64,000 nucleotides of DNA from Caproiciproducens faecalis (GCF_019448085.1 NZ_JAGFNZ010000005.1:62001-126000); one strand, 5' to 3'; positions 34,828-43,611 are shown, counted from the first letter of the stretch. Made by a program: numbers and translations. Notes: generated by a model from the letters alone, not told the origin.

Positions 34828-35892
34828 TTGCCAAAAGTAAGTGTGATTGTACCCGTATACAACGTGGAAAAGTATTTGGCGCAGTGTGTCGAAAGTATTT
34901 TGGCGCAAACGCTGACGGATATAGAAATTCTTTTAGTGAACGATGCATCGACCGACGAATCGCTGAAACTTGCGCGTTCGTTTGAGAAGGATTCCCGTGT
35001 GAAGGTGCTGGACAAGCCCCACGGCGGGCTGGGCGATACGCGCAATTATGGAGCCGTCCGTGCCACGGGGGAATATCTGTCTTTTGTGGATTCCGACGAC
35101 TGGCTTGCCCCGGAGGCACTTCAGAGTTTGTATTCTTCCGCGGAAAAATGTTCCGCTGATATCGTCGTCTTTAACTTTGTGCGTGAAAATGTCAAAGAAG
35201 ACGAGCACCGTGTCTGTAAGCTGCCGGTAAGCTTTCCCGCCTTTGATCAGGAAACAAGGGACACCCTGCTTCGGGAACTGATTGGTCCCGACCCCACAGA
35301 CAGTCCCTGGCGGCAGGTAGAAATGCTTGGCTGCGCGTGGCGCAGATTTTTCCGCCGGGAGTGGTTTTTGGAAAACCACCTTTCTTATTTCAATGAGCAG
35401 GAAATTATGCTGGAGGATCTTCCGGTGTCCATTATGGCACACTGCCTGACAGACAAAGTGCTTGTTCTGGGAGGAGCCTATTATCACTACCGCTATAATC
35501 CCGAATCGTTAAGCACCCGTTACCGTCCCCGCAAAATGGAGATGATGACTGCCTGCTACCATGTAGTACGCGAATTTCTGCAGAAAAAAGGACTTTACGG
35601 GCAATACGGGGAGCGCCACCTTGCGTGGCTTCTGCGCAGCGCGGCCCATTCCTCTCTGGTCAATTGCTTCAGCCCCAACAATGATGCCGATTTTGCAAAA
35701 AGGTACAAAGAGGTGCGCGGCATTCTGCGCAATCCGGTGCTCAGGGTCGCCGCCCATTCTGATTACCTCAAGAACGGCACCCGTGCGGACAGGATTATCC
35801 TCCGGCTGCTCCGTTTCAAAAACACACCGGCTGTTTATATGTTCTATCAAATATACTCCAATATGCTATTTAAAAACGCGGGGAAAAGATAA
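34828..35892 (+). CDS. Family 2 glycosyltransferase
   Basis: A 354-residue GT-A enzyme. The N-terminal catalytic domain reads V-S-V-I-V-P-V-Y-N-V-E-K-Y-L, then L-L-V-N-D-A-S-T-D-E-S, G-G-L-G-D-T-R-N-Y-G and the DXD-type F-V-D-S-D-D-W at residues 87-92. The C-terminal ~150 residues contain helices and a Y-Y-H-Y-R-Y-N patch common in capsule and teichoic-type polymerising transferases. The start is TTG with AGGAGG about 8 bases upstream. It overlaps the next gene by one base, indicating cotranscription. Confidence 0.9.
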   Translation: MPKVSVIVPVYNVEKYLAQCVESILAQTLTDIEILLVNDASTDESLKLARSFEKDSRVKVLDKPHGGLGDTRNYGAVRATGEYLSFVDSDDWLAPEALQSLYSSAEKCSADIVVFNFVRENVKEDEHRVCKLPVSFPAFDQETRDTLLRELIGPDPTDSPWRQVEMLGCAWRRFFRREWFLENHLSYFNEQEIMLEDLPVSIMAHCLTDKVLVLGGAYYHYRYNPESLSTRYRPRKMEMMTACYHVVREFLQKKGLYGQYGERHLAWLLRSAAHSSLVNCFSPNNDADFAKRYKEVRGILRNPVLRVAAHSDYLKNGTRADRIILRLLRFKNTPAVYMFYQIYSNMLFKNAGKR

Positions 35893-37082
35893 TGTCAAAA
35901 AAACGAGTTCTTTTTATAAATTACAGTCTGCACAGCGGCGGTATTGAAAAAAGTCTGGTGACAGTGCTGTCCTTATTTGATTATGAGAAATATGAGGTTG
36001 ACTTGCAGCTTTTCGCAAACGACGGGTTGTTTCTGAGCCGTGTTTCGCCGAAGGTGAATTTACTGCCGCCGCTTTTTCCGGCGGAGTATAAATTAAATAT
36101 CCGTCAGGCTTTTTTTGCCCTGATAAAAAAAGGATATCCACGGATTGCGCTTTGCCGCCTGCTGGTTACCTTTGCGGGATTGCGCGGAACCATGGGTGAC
36201 CGTTTGACGCGCATGTGGAATGTGGAAAAGTGCTTCATCAGACCCGCTCAAAAAGAATATGACGCGGTAGTGGCCTTTATGGAAGGCCAGCCGATTTATT
36301 ACGCAGTCACAAAGGTGAAAAGTCCGATTAAGATCGGTTTTATTCACGGCGATTATACGGCGATGGGGTTATGTAGGGATTTTGACCGCGCGTTTATAGG
36401 AAAACTGAATGCGCTCTGTACGGTTTCCGAATCCTGTAAGACCGCGCTTGAGGATAATTTTCCCGAGTATTCCGATCGCTTTCATGTGGTTTACAATATT
36501 ATTTCCTCCACCTTTATGCGCCAGATGGCCGAAGAACCGGCTGACTTTGAAGATGATTTTATCGGAGCGCGCGTGCTGTCCATTGCCCGCCTTTCACACC
36601 AGAAAGGGCTGGACATTGCGCTGCCTGCCATTGCGGCCTTAAAAAACAAAGGCCTGCGCTTCAAATGGTATATCATCGGGATCGGCCCGGAAAAGGAAAG
36701 TCTGGAAGCAATGATCCGGGAACTCGACATTGGCGATTACGTTCAATTTATGGGGGAACGTCCCAATCCTTATCCGTACTTAAAAGCGTGCGATATTTAT
36801 ATGCAGCCTTCACGGTTCGAGGGCAAGTCCATTGCCGTCGACGAAGCAATGGTGATGTGCCGCCCGATACTGCTCACCGATTTCTCTACCGCCGCCGATC
36901 AGATCGACTCCGGTAAAAACGGACTGATTGTCCGCATGGACAGCGAAGGTGTTGCGGCGGGGCTGGAAGATTTGCTGCTTCATGAGGAAAAACGCACGGA
37001 ATTTTCTCAGGCTCTGGCACAGTGCGATTATACCAATGAAGACGAAATTCAAAAACTGTATGCACTGATCTGTGGCAGATGA
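35892..37082 (+). CDS. Family 4 glycosyltransferase
   Basis: A 396-residue GT-B enzyme. It begins K-R-V-L-F-I-N-Y-S-L-H-S-G-G-I-E-K-S-L, the usual N-terminal pattern of GT4 enzymes acting on cell-surface polymers. The C-terminal domain has V-L-S-I-A-R-L-S-H-Q-K-G-L-D and the P-S-R-F-E-G-K-S-I-A-V-D-E-A donor site near residue 305. It is the second gene of the operon and ends at a strong terminator. Confidence 0.9.
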   Translation: MSKKRVLFINYSLHSGGIEKSLVTVLSLFDYEKYEVDLQLFANDGLFLSRVSPKVNLLPPLFPAEYKLNIRQAFFALIKKGYPRIALCRLLVTFAGLRGTMGDRLTRMWNVEKCFIRPAQKEYDAVVAFMEGQPIYYAVTKVKSPIKIGFIHGDYTAMGLCRDFDRAFIGKLNALCTVSESCKTALEDNFPEYSDRFHVVYNIISSTFMRQMAEEPADFEDDFIGARVLSIARLSHQKGLDIALPAIAALKNKGLRFKWYIIGIGPEKESLEAMIRELDIGDYVQFMGERPNPYPYLKACDIYMQPSRFEGKSIAVDEAMVMCRPILLTDFSTAADQIDSGKNGLIVRMDSEGVAAGLEDLLLHEEKRTEFSQALAQCDYTNEDEIQKLYALICGR

Positions 37083-37085
37083 CAA

Positions 37086-37126
37086 AAAGGCTCTTGCTTT
37101 GATACCAAAGCAAGAGCCTTTTCTAT
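37086..37126. terminator. Bidirectional terminator
   Basis: A perfect 16-base-pair stem (AAAGGCTCTTGCTTTG with its complement), 4-base loop, T-run. It separates convergent genes. Confidence 0.93.
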
Positions 37127-37135
37127 ATAGGATTT

Positions 37136-38500
37136 TCAGCCCGCGTTTTCCTGTTCGACGGGATGAGATTCCTCCCAGAGCTTTTCCGCGACCGGTGCCC
37201 AGTTTTCCGCGGCGTCAGCGCATTTGGCGCTCAGTTCCTCAACATCTTCGGGATGTGTCATGTCCGTGGATTTCGCGCCGGATTTGTGTACGATGTCGGT
37301 CAGCCTGCCCGGATTGTCAAGCAGGGGGCAGGGACGCAGATGATTTTCGTTGAAAGGCTGGTTTTTGCGGTACTGCATGAACAGCGGGGACTGGTACGCT
37401 TCCAGAAGTGTTTTGTCTTTGATGTTGGAGTCGGCGTAGTGGATAAACGCACACGGTTCTATATCCCCATTTGCGTTAATATGAAGGTAGCAGCGTCCGC
37501 CCGCAATGCATCCCTGTACATACTCGCCGTCGTTCCAGAAGTCCATGGTAAACAGCGGCTTTGTTTGCCGGAATTTGCGGATTTGGTGATACATGAATTC
37601 TCTCTGCTGTGCAGAGGCCATCAGCTCTGGTACTGCGTCGGCCCCGACCGGCATATAGGTAAAGAACCACGCAAATTTCGCACCCTTTGCGATCATGTCG
37701 TCAAAGTATTCCTCACTGCCGATTACATCTGTGTTTTTGCTGGTGTAGCAGCAGGAAATGCCGAACGGAAGTTTTTTCTCCTTCAGAATTTCCATTGCTC
37801 TGACCACTGCCTGGTAAGTGCCTTCTCCGCGGCGGAAGTCGGTGGCTTCTTCAAAGCCCTCTACGCTGATTGCGGGTACAAAGTTTTTGACCCGCAGCAT
37901 TTCGTCCGCAAACGTCTCGTCAATGAGCGTGGCGTTTGTAAAGGCGAGAAATTCACAGTCGTTATGCTTTTCGCACAATTTGATGATGTCATTTTTACGC
38001 ACCAATGGTTCGCCGCCGGAATATATGTACATATAGGTGCCGAGTTTTTTCCCCTGCTCGATGATACTGTCGAGCGTTTCAAAGCTCATGTTCATCTTAT
38101 TGCCGTAATCCGCCGCCCAGCAGCCCTTGCAGTGGAGATTGCACGCGGAGGTGGGGTCCATCAGAATGGCCCACGGGATGTTGCAGTCATATTTATCTTC
38201 GTTCTGTTTTTTACGCTGACAGCCTACGATAGCGGAATTAATCAGGAAATTCTCAAACATTTTTTTCCTGACACCGGAATCAATATCGTCATAAAGGCTC
38301 ATAATCAGTTTGTACCAGTTGTTTTCCGGGTTTTTCAGCGCTTCTTCAACCAGATCATAAGCGCTTTGATAATAGTTTTCTTTATCAAATCTGCGTACCC
38401 AGTTTAAAACCTTCGGTACGTTTTCCTCGGGATTGCTGTCCAAATAGCTCAGTGCTTTTTTTAGCCCGTAGGCTTCCAGTTTTTCATTTACAGTTCCCAT
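37136..38500 (-). CDS. Radical SAM/SPASM domain protein
   Basis: A 454-residue radical SAM enzyme. The first ~105 residues are a helical domain of its own; the radical SAM core follows, with C-N-L-H-C-K-G-C placing cysteines at 120, 124 and 127, and the Y-S-G-G-E-P-L glycine motif. The C-terminal part contains the auxiliary-cluster cysteines typical of SPASM domains (C-I-A-G-G-R-C, then E-P-C-A-F, then R-P-C-P). Relatives modify peptides or act in heme and cofactor pathways, but the substrate here cannot be inferred. An AAGGGAG site lies about 10 bases before the ATG. Confidence 0.85.
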   Translation of the reverse strand: MGTVNEKLEAYGLKKALSYLDSNPEENVPKVLNWVRRFDKENYYQSAYDLVEEALKNPENNWYKLIMSLYDDIDSGVRKKMFENFLINSAIVGCQRKKQNEDKYDCNIPWAILMDPTSACNLHCKGCWAADYGNKMNMSFETLDSIIEQGKKLGTYMYIYSGGEPLVRKNDIIKLCEKHNDCEFLAFTNATLIDETFADEMLRVKNFVPAISVEGFEEATDFRRGEGTYQAVVRAMEILKEKKLPFGISCCYTSKNTDVIGSEEYFDDMIAKGAKFAWFFTYMPVGADAVPELMASAQQREFMYHQIRKFRQTKPLFTMDFWNDGEYVQGCIAGGRCYLHINANGDIEPCAFIHYADSNIKDKTLLEAYQSPLFMQYRKNQPFNENHLRPCPLLDNPGRLTDIVHKSGAKSTDMTHPEDVEELSAKCADAAENWAPVAEKLWEESHPVEQENAG

Positions 38501-38669
38501 TACGCATTGCTCCCTTTCATAGTTTGAAGTGCGGGTACGCTGTTTGACAATATGTTAACATGTTCGGGTACGGATGTATCTATACAAAACGGTGCCACAG
38601 TCCAATAATCATACACAACGGGGAAAGTGTCCTATAGCCCCGATGCAGGTTGCTTATCGGCTAATCTAA
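38501..38669. other. Intergenic region between the radical SAM gene and murE
   Basis: About 235 bases separate the divergent genes. Visible features are a perfect 10-base palindrome, ATGTTAACAT at 38552-38561, with nearby CGGGTAC repeats at both sides that could be an operator, and two GC-rich hairpins (38619-38637 and 38640-38661). The murE promoter is at the right end. The promoter of the radical SAM gene is not clear. Confidence 0.4.
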
Positions 38670-38698
38670 TTGACTTTGCCAATGCTTTATTGTATCAT
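38670..38698 (+). promoter_or_regulatory. Promoter of murE-murF
   Basis: -35 TTGACT, 17-base spacer, -10 TATCAT, about 39 bases before the murE ATG. Confidence 0.7.
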
Positions 38699-38736
38699 CA
38701 GAAGAGTTTCTAATTTATGGATACGGAGGCTGGATT

Positions 38737-40191
38737 ATGCAATTAAAAAATATGCTGGAAGGATTAAAATATACCTGCTCCGGCAGTGTGAATATGGAAA
38801 TTACCGATATTGTCTACGATTCGCGCAAGGTGGTCAAGGACTGCGTGTTTGTCTGTCTTTGCGGCTCGTCCGTCGACAGCCACGACTTTGCGCAGCAGGC
38901 GGTAGATGCCGGCGCGGCAGCCGTTGTTGCGCAGCGCCCGGTAACCGTGCGGAACGCAGCGCTGATTACGGTGGAAAATACCCGCTACGCCATGGCGGTG
39001 ATGGCGGCGGCCTTTTTCGGACACCCCGCCGATCAGATCCGGGTGGTAGGAATTACCGGCACGAAGGGGAAAACGACGGCTTCCTATATGATCCGTTCGA
39101 TCCTTGAGGCGGGCGGGATCAAAACCGGGCTGATCGGAACCATCGGGACGGTTATTGGCGACGAAGTGATTCAGACGAACAATACCACGCCGGAATCCTA
39201 CGACGTGCAGCGTTTTTTGCGCCTGATGGCGGACAGCGGCTGCAAAGCGGCCGTCATCGAAGCCTCTTCCATCGGACTTAAGGATCACCGCGTATCCGGC
39301 TTTGCTTTTGACATCGGTTTATTCACCAATTTTTCGCCCGATCATATCGGCGGCAGTGAGCATAAAACGCTGGAAGAATACATGCAGTGCAAGAACATGC
39401 TCTTTAAACAGTGCCGAACCGGGATTATCAATATTGATGATGAAAATTATCCGGGAATTATAGAGGGCCATACCTGTAAGATCGAGACCTACGGATTTTC
39501 TCAGGAAGCCGGTCTGCGTGCGTGCAATGAAAAGCTCATATCGCGTCCCGGTTATCTTGGCGTTCACTTTGACCTCTGCGGTCAGCTTGATTTCGGCGTG
39601 GATGTGGATATTCCCGGCAGATTCAGCGTTTACAACGCGCTCGCGGCGGTTGCTGTCTGCCGCCATTTTGACGTAACCCCGCAGGCGATTGCACAGGGGC
39701 TGAACACCGTCAAAGTCAAAGGAAGAGTGGAACCGGTCAAGGTTCCCGGAAATTATACGCTTCTGATCGATTACGCGCACAATGCGCTGAGTATGGAAAA
39801 TATATTGGAAACCCTTCGTGAGTATCAGCCGAACCGTCTGGTCTGCCTGTTCGGCGCGGGAGGAAACCGTGCGCGCTCCCGCCGCTACGAAATGGGAGAA
39901 GTCAGCGGAAAGCTTGCCGATCTTTCGGTCATTACCGCGGACAATTCCCGTTTTGAGGATGTCATGGATATTATTGAAGATATCAAAGTCGGAATTGCAA
40001 AGACGAACGGAAAATATGTGGTGATTCCCGACCGCAAAGAAGCGATCAAATACTGTATGGAAAACGCACAGGACGGCGATATTGTTGTTCTTGCGGGCAA
40101 AGGCCATGAGGATTATCAGGAAATACAGGGCGTCAAATATCATTTGGATGAACGCGAGGTTATTGCGGACATTATTGATGGAAAAATATAG
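38737..40191 (+). CDS. murE: UDP-MurNAc-tripeptide ligase MurE
   Basis: Adds the third residue to the peptidoglycan stem peptide. The 484-residue protein has the ATP-binding G-I-T-G-T-K-G-K-T-T at 106-115, the N-N-T-T-P-E-S UDP-binding stretch and D-N-S-R at residues 402-405. Enzymes that add meso-diaminopimelate have D-N-P-R here, lysine enzymes usually D-N-P-A/N. The kept Arg suggests a diaminopimelate wall, with Ser instead of Pro as a small variation. murE-murF stand apart from the rest of the division/wall cluster. The GGATTATG start is preceded by an ACGGAGG site. Confidence 0.95.
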   Translation: MQLKNMLEGLKYTCSGSVNMEITDIVYDSRKVVKDCVFVCLCGSSVDSHDFAQQAVDAGAAAVVAQRPVTVRNAALITVENTRYAMAVMAAAFFGHPADQIRVVGITGTKGKTTASYMIRSILEAGGIKTGLIGTIGTVIGDEVIQTNNTTPESYDVQRFLRLMADSGCKAAVIEASSIGLKDHRVSGFAFDIGLFTNFSPDHIGGSEHKTLEEYMQCKNMLFKQCRTGIINIDDENYPGIIEGHTCKIETYGFSQEAGLRACNEKLISRPGYLGVHFDLCGQLDFGVDVDIPGRFSVYNALAAVAVCRHFDVTPQAIAQGLNTVKVKGRVEPVKVPGNYTLLIDYAHNALSMENILETLREYQPNRLVCLFGAGGNRARSRRYEMGEVSGKLADLSVITADNSRFEDVMDIIEDIKVGIAKTNGKYVVIPDRKEAIKYCMENAQDGDIVVLAGKGHEDYQEIQGVKYHLDEREVIADIIDGKI

Positions 40192-40199
40192 GTGATATG

Positions 40200-41558
40200 A
40201 TGAGAATGAGAGTTGGAGAGATTGTCGCAGCCTGCGGGGGGAAACTGCTCTGCGGTGATCCCAATACCATTATTACGTCGGTCAGCACCGACAGCCGAAA
40301 AATCCAATTCGGAACCCTCTTTGTCCCGATTGTGGGGGAAAAGACGGATGCCCATTCCTTTATCAGCGCGACTTTCGCGGCGGGAGCCGCCGCAACGCTG
40401 ACACAGGAGCACGACGGGATGAACGACACTCACGCGTGGATCCGTGTGCAGAATACGGAGCAGGCTCTGCAGAGAATCGCCGCCGTTTACAGGAAACAGT
40501 TTCATATTCCGTTTGTCGGGATTACGGGAAGCGTAGGAAAAACGACCACAAAAGAGATGGTTGCCCTTGCGCTTTCGGGTTCGCTCAATGTAATGAAAAC
40601 CGAAGGCAATTTCAACAGCCAGATTGGACTCCCGCTGACTATGTTCAATGTTGCCGACCGGCATCAGGCTGCCGTGGTGGAAATGGGAATGAGCAATTTC
40701 GGCGAGATGAGCCGTCTTGCGCAGGTTGCCGCACCGGACTATGCCGTTGTAACCAATATCGGTATTTCCCATATAGAGCAGCTGAAAACGCAGCAGAACA
40801 TACTCAGTGAAAAGCTGCATATCACCGATTGCTTTCACAAGGATTCCATCCTGTTTTTAAACGGGGACGATCCCCTTCTGGCGGGACTGCGCGGGAAACC
40901 GGGAATTAGAATCTCATGGTTCGGAACCGCTCCCTGGTGTGATTTCCGTGCCGAAAACATTCGTTCCGCGGAATCATCCACGCAGTTTACTTTTCTCATG
41001 CCGGGTGCATCTTACGAAGTGACGCTTCCCGTACTTGGCCTTCACAATGTCACCAATGCGCTGGCCGGACTGGCCGTTGCCAAAACGCTCGGCGTGCCTA
41101 TGGAAAAGGCCATTGCAAAGCTGACGGAGTACCGGCCTCTTGCCATGCGCCAGCAGATTCATCACATCAACGGGATTACGGTGATTGACGATTCCTACAA
41201 CGCCAGCCCGGACGCGATCAAAAGCAGTGTGAATGTCCTTTGTGAATTCCATACGGGTAAACGGATTGCGGTACTGGCGGATATGCTGGAGCTGGGTGAT
41301 TTTTCCAGACAGGCGCATTTTGATGTTGGCGTGTACGCTGCCCGCACCGGCGTAGATCTGATTTTGACGGTCGGCGAGCGGGCCAGAGAAATTGCCGAAG
41401 GGGCGCACAGTGTCAATCCGGGCTTTGCCTGCTATTCCTGTGGGGACAACACAGAAGCAATTGCAAAACTGAAAGAATTGCTGACTGGGGGAGATGTGGT
41501 GCTGGTTAAGGGTTCCCGTGGGATGAGAACTGATCAGATTGTGAAATCCCTTCTGTAA
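40200..41558 (+). CDS. murF: UDP-MurNAc-pentapeptide ligase MurF
   Basis: Adds D-Ala-D-Ala to the stem peptide. From this start the protein has 452 residues, with G-I-T-G-S-V-G-K-T-T-T-K-E near 107-119, the N-I-G-I-S-H-I-E segment and V-I-D-D-S-Y-N-A-S-P-D-A-I-K-S. The start could be ATG at 40197, 40200 or 40206; an AGGTG site at 40190-40194 best fits 40200. It begins only 8 bases after murE. A weak GC-rich hairpin with a T-run follows the stop. Confidence 0.95.
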   Translation: MRMRVGEIVAACGGKLLCGDPNTIITSVSTDSRKIQFGTLFVPIVGEKTDAHSFISATFAAGAAATLTQEHDGMNDTHAWIRVQNTEQALQRIAAVYRKQFHIPFVGITGSVGKTTTKEMVALALSGSLNVMKTEGNFNSQIGLPLTMFNVADRHQAAVVEMGMSNFGEMSRLAQVAAPDYAVVTNIGISHIEQLKTQQNILSEKLHITDCFHKDSILFLNGDDPLLAGLRGKPGIRISWFGTAPWCDFRAENIRSAESSTQFTFLMPGASYEVTLPVLGLHNVTNALAGLAVAKTLGVPMEKAIAKLTEYRPLAMRQQIHHINGITVIDDSYNASPDAIKSSVNVLCEFHTGKRIAVLADMLELGDFSRQAHFDVGVYAARTGVDLILTVGERAREIAEGAHSVNPGFACYSCGDNTEAIAKLKELLTGGDVVLVKGSRGMRTDQIVKSLL

Positions 41559-41574
41559 AATGATTTTCTATAAT

Positions 41575-41606
41575 AAGGCGGCGGATATTCCGTTGCCTTT
41601 TTTACA
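41575..41606 (+). terminator. Terminator after murF
   Basis: AAGGCGGCGG pairs with CCGTTGCCTT through two G-T pairs, 5-base loop, then six Ts. The rest of the gap is AT-rich with the downstream promoter. Confidence 0.75.
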
Positions 41607-41692
41607 TTATTGGGATGATAATTAATTAACAATTTTATGTTGAAAAATCTGTCTTGAATTGTGAATTTTTTCATAATTCTGCCCTTTTCCTG

Positions 41693-41721
41693 TTGCGTTG
41701 TGTGAAAACTTATGATAAAAT
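41693..41721 (+). promoter_or_regulatory. Promoter of the NlpC/P60 gene
   Basis: TTGCGT, 17-base spacer, TAAAAT, giving a leader of about 80 bases. The leader contains no clear hairpin. Confidence 0.6.
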
Positions 41722-41808
41722 GTTACTAATTTGTAATATATGTAACGAATGTGTATCATTTTTATAAGCAGGAAGTAAAAATAACGGAAGTGCAGCAGGA
41801 GGGTAACA

Positions 41809-43236
41809 ATGAAAAAGGGGTTCGGATTTGTTTCAGCGTTCATCGCCGTAGTTCTGGTGGCCATACTTTCCATGAATGTCTCTTCAGCCGTCAGTGCGGC
41901 AGACGCGAAAACGGGTGCCGGTCTTTCCGAGCATGTCCTCAAAGCGTATAAGGAAGGGTGGAAATACCGTGCGGGCGGATACGGCCAGTTTTCCGGCGGA
42001 GTGCGCGGTACCGACTGTTCCGGTCTGATTAAGTCCTACCTGTGGTGGACCGGTGATTCCAGTGATCCCAGACCCAGCCTGGTTTCCGTAGCGGGCAGCT
42101 CTGGCGGGATGCTCGACTCTGCCAGTTCAAAAGGCAAAATCAATTATTCCGATTCCTCCTCACTGCCGCGAATCCACGGGCTGATCCTTTATCAGCCGGG
42201 GCATGTCGGCGTTTATGTCGGCAACAACATGGCGGTGGACAACCGTGCAACGGGCGTCAATATAAAATATGAGCAGGTTTTCGGACGGAATACGCCGAAA
42301 TGGACCATGTGGTTCAAACTGCCTCAGATTACATATCCTACCACTGGCTTTGTTACTTTTAACGGCCAGAAATATTATTATGAAAACGGCCAGTATGTTG
42401 TAAGTACCACCCGAACAATTTCCGGCGTGACCTATACGTTCGGCGCTTCCGGCGCAATGACCGCTTCTTCCGCTGCGGCGGTGCAGAGTGCGGCCGGTAC
42501 TGCGAATGGGAATACCGGTTCCTTTATAACGCTTCAGGCAGATTCCAAAGGAGCTGACGTTGAGAAGCTGCAGCAGCGTCTGAAGGATCTTGGGTATTAT
42601 TACGAGTCGGTAAATAACTATTATGATTCTTGTGTGTCTGACGCTGTCTGCGGGTTTCAGAGCGCGGCGGGACTGACTTCCACCGGAATTGCGGATCAGG
42701 CGACGCAGGCAAAGCTGTTTGCTTCCGGCGCTGTGAAAAACCCGGAGCCGGGAACCATTACCCCCGGCATGCATTCTTCCCTGGTACTTTCTTTACAGAA
42801 AAGGCTGATTGCGTTAGGCTATATGATCGGCGATCCGACTATTTATTACGGTGAACTGACCAAAAAGGCTGTTCTGGCGTATCAGAAAGCTGCCGGTCTT
42901 GCTCAGACCGGAGTTTTGGATCAGGCTGCCCTGACCGTCCTGTATTCAGACACGGCAGTGAAAGCCCCGGCGCCGTCTGCTTCTTCCGTTGCGGAAAAGA
43001 ATCTTTCTTCCTCTGTAACCGAAGAAAGCAAATCCCAAACAGTGGTTTTCAGAAACATGCTTCCTGCAGTTAATGCTGCTGCGGCCGAAAAAAACACGGC
43101 GGAAACCGCCGCTCAAAACGGTGATACGGCGTTCAGTGTCGTACTGCTTTCGGTGTTTCTGTCCGGTGTCTTTATGACAGGGAAAAGAATTCTGAGTATG
43201 CGGAAAAAAATGGCAGTGGCTATTGTCAAAAAATAA
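41809..43236 (+). CDS. Secreted NlpC/P60 wall hydrolase with peptidoglycan-binding repeats
   Basis: A 475-residue exported protein. Residues 1-31 form a signal peptide (positively charged start, long hydrophobic stretch, A-x-A-like end). The NlpC/P60 domain has the nucleophile Cys70 in R-G-T-D-C-S-G-L and His132 in P-G-H-V-G-V-Y-V-G. Around residues 180-215 a N-G-Q-K-Y-Y-Y-E-N-G-Q-Y segment resembles a wall-binding repeat. Two peptidoglycan-binding type 1 domains follow (about 243-305 and 320-382, each with G-x-x-V/L-x-x-L-Q-x-R-L). An unusual C-terminal helix (about 447-463) with a basic tail may anchor it in the membrane. GGAGGG precedes the ATG. Confidence 0.87.
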   Translation: MKKGFGFVSAFIAVVLVAILSMNVSSAVSAADAKTGAGLSEHVLKAYKEGWKYRAGGYGQFSGGVRGTDCSGLIKSYLWWTGDSSDPRPSLVSVAGSSGGMLDSASSKGKINYSDSSSLPRIHGLILYQPGHVGVYVGNNMAVDNRATGVNIKYEQVFGRNTPKWTMWFKLPQITYPTTGFVTFNGQKYYYENGQYVVSTTRTISGVTYTFGASGAMTASSAAAVQSAAGTANGNTGSFITLQADSKGADVEKLQQRLKDLGYYYESVNNYYDSCVSDAVCGFQSAAGLTSTGIADQATQAKLFASGAVKNPEPGTITPGMHSSLVLSLQKRLIALGYMIGDPTIYYGELTKKAVLAYQKAAGLAQTGVLDQAALTVLYSDTAVKAPAPSASSVAEKNLSSSVTEESKSQTVVFRNMLPAVNAAAAEKNTAETAAQNGDTAFSVVLLSVFLSGVFMTGKRILSMRKKMAVAIVKK

Positions 43237-43259
43237 AGTACACTCAATAATATTATTGC

Positions 43260-43290
43260 AATCCCGCAGGGTACTGCGGGATTTTTTCAT
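43260..43290 (+). terminator. Terminator after the NlpC/P60 gene
   Basis: A perfect 10-base-pair stem (AATCCCGCAG with its complement), 4-base loop, T-run. Confidence 0.9.
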
Positions 43291-43414
43291 CCATTTAGCA
43301 ATTATTTTGTACGGCGAAAAACAGAGTATTTCAGCGGAAATCAGAGGAAAATTAATTAAATTCATATATAATTTGAAAAATCAATAGAAATTTGATGAAA
43401 TATTCAAAAAAATC

Positions 43415-43443
43415 TTGACAAACCATGTTTATACCACTATATT
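43415..43443 (+). promoter_or_regulatory. Promoter of the pot operon
   Basis: TTGACA, 17-base spacer, TATATT, an almost perfect vegetative promoter. Transcription would start near 43450 and leave a leader of about 160 bases before potA. Confidence 0.85.
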
Positions 43444-43449
43444 TGATAT

Positions 43450-43611
43450 GTTGCGTTTGCATCTAATTCTATATTCGGCGACGCTTCACTGCCGCAGTCA
43501 GCAATGACCGCGAAAAATCCTTTGCGGAGGGCAGTGGCAACGGCGTGGCTGGGATTGCGTTTAACCGCTTGGCTTAACGTAACTAATTTTACCGCAAAGG
43601 GGATGCACTAT
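43450..43611 (+). ncRNA. Structured leader of the pot operon, candidate translational switch
   Basis: A leader of about 160 bases with nested inverted repeats. CACTGCC (43487-43493) pairs with GGCAGTG (43530-43536). Inside it CCGCGAA (43508-43514) pairs with TTTGCGG (43521-43527). A further hairpin lies around 43558-43579. The segment CCTTTGCGG (43519-43527) is also a perfect 9-base complement of CCGCAAAGG (43592-43600), which contains the first part of the potA ribosome-binding site. So the same bases can form either a local hairpin or a stem that hides the site. No known riboswitch consensus is recognised and the ligand, if any, is unknown. The pairing is seen; regulation is inference. Confidence 0.55.

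Noticed and set aside
37163-38407. 414-codon open frame opposite the radical SAM gene
   Set aside because: Antisense shadow created by the codon pattern of the real gene; the product has no plausible domain.
43504-43611. Possible 36-residue N-terminal extension of potA
   Set aside because: No ribosome-binding site before 43504, no family match, and the stretch is better explained as a structured leader.
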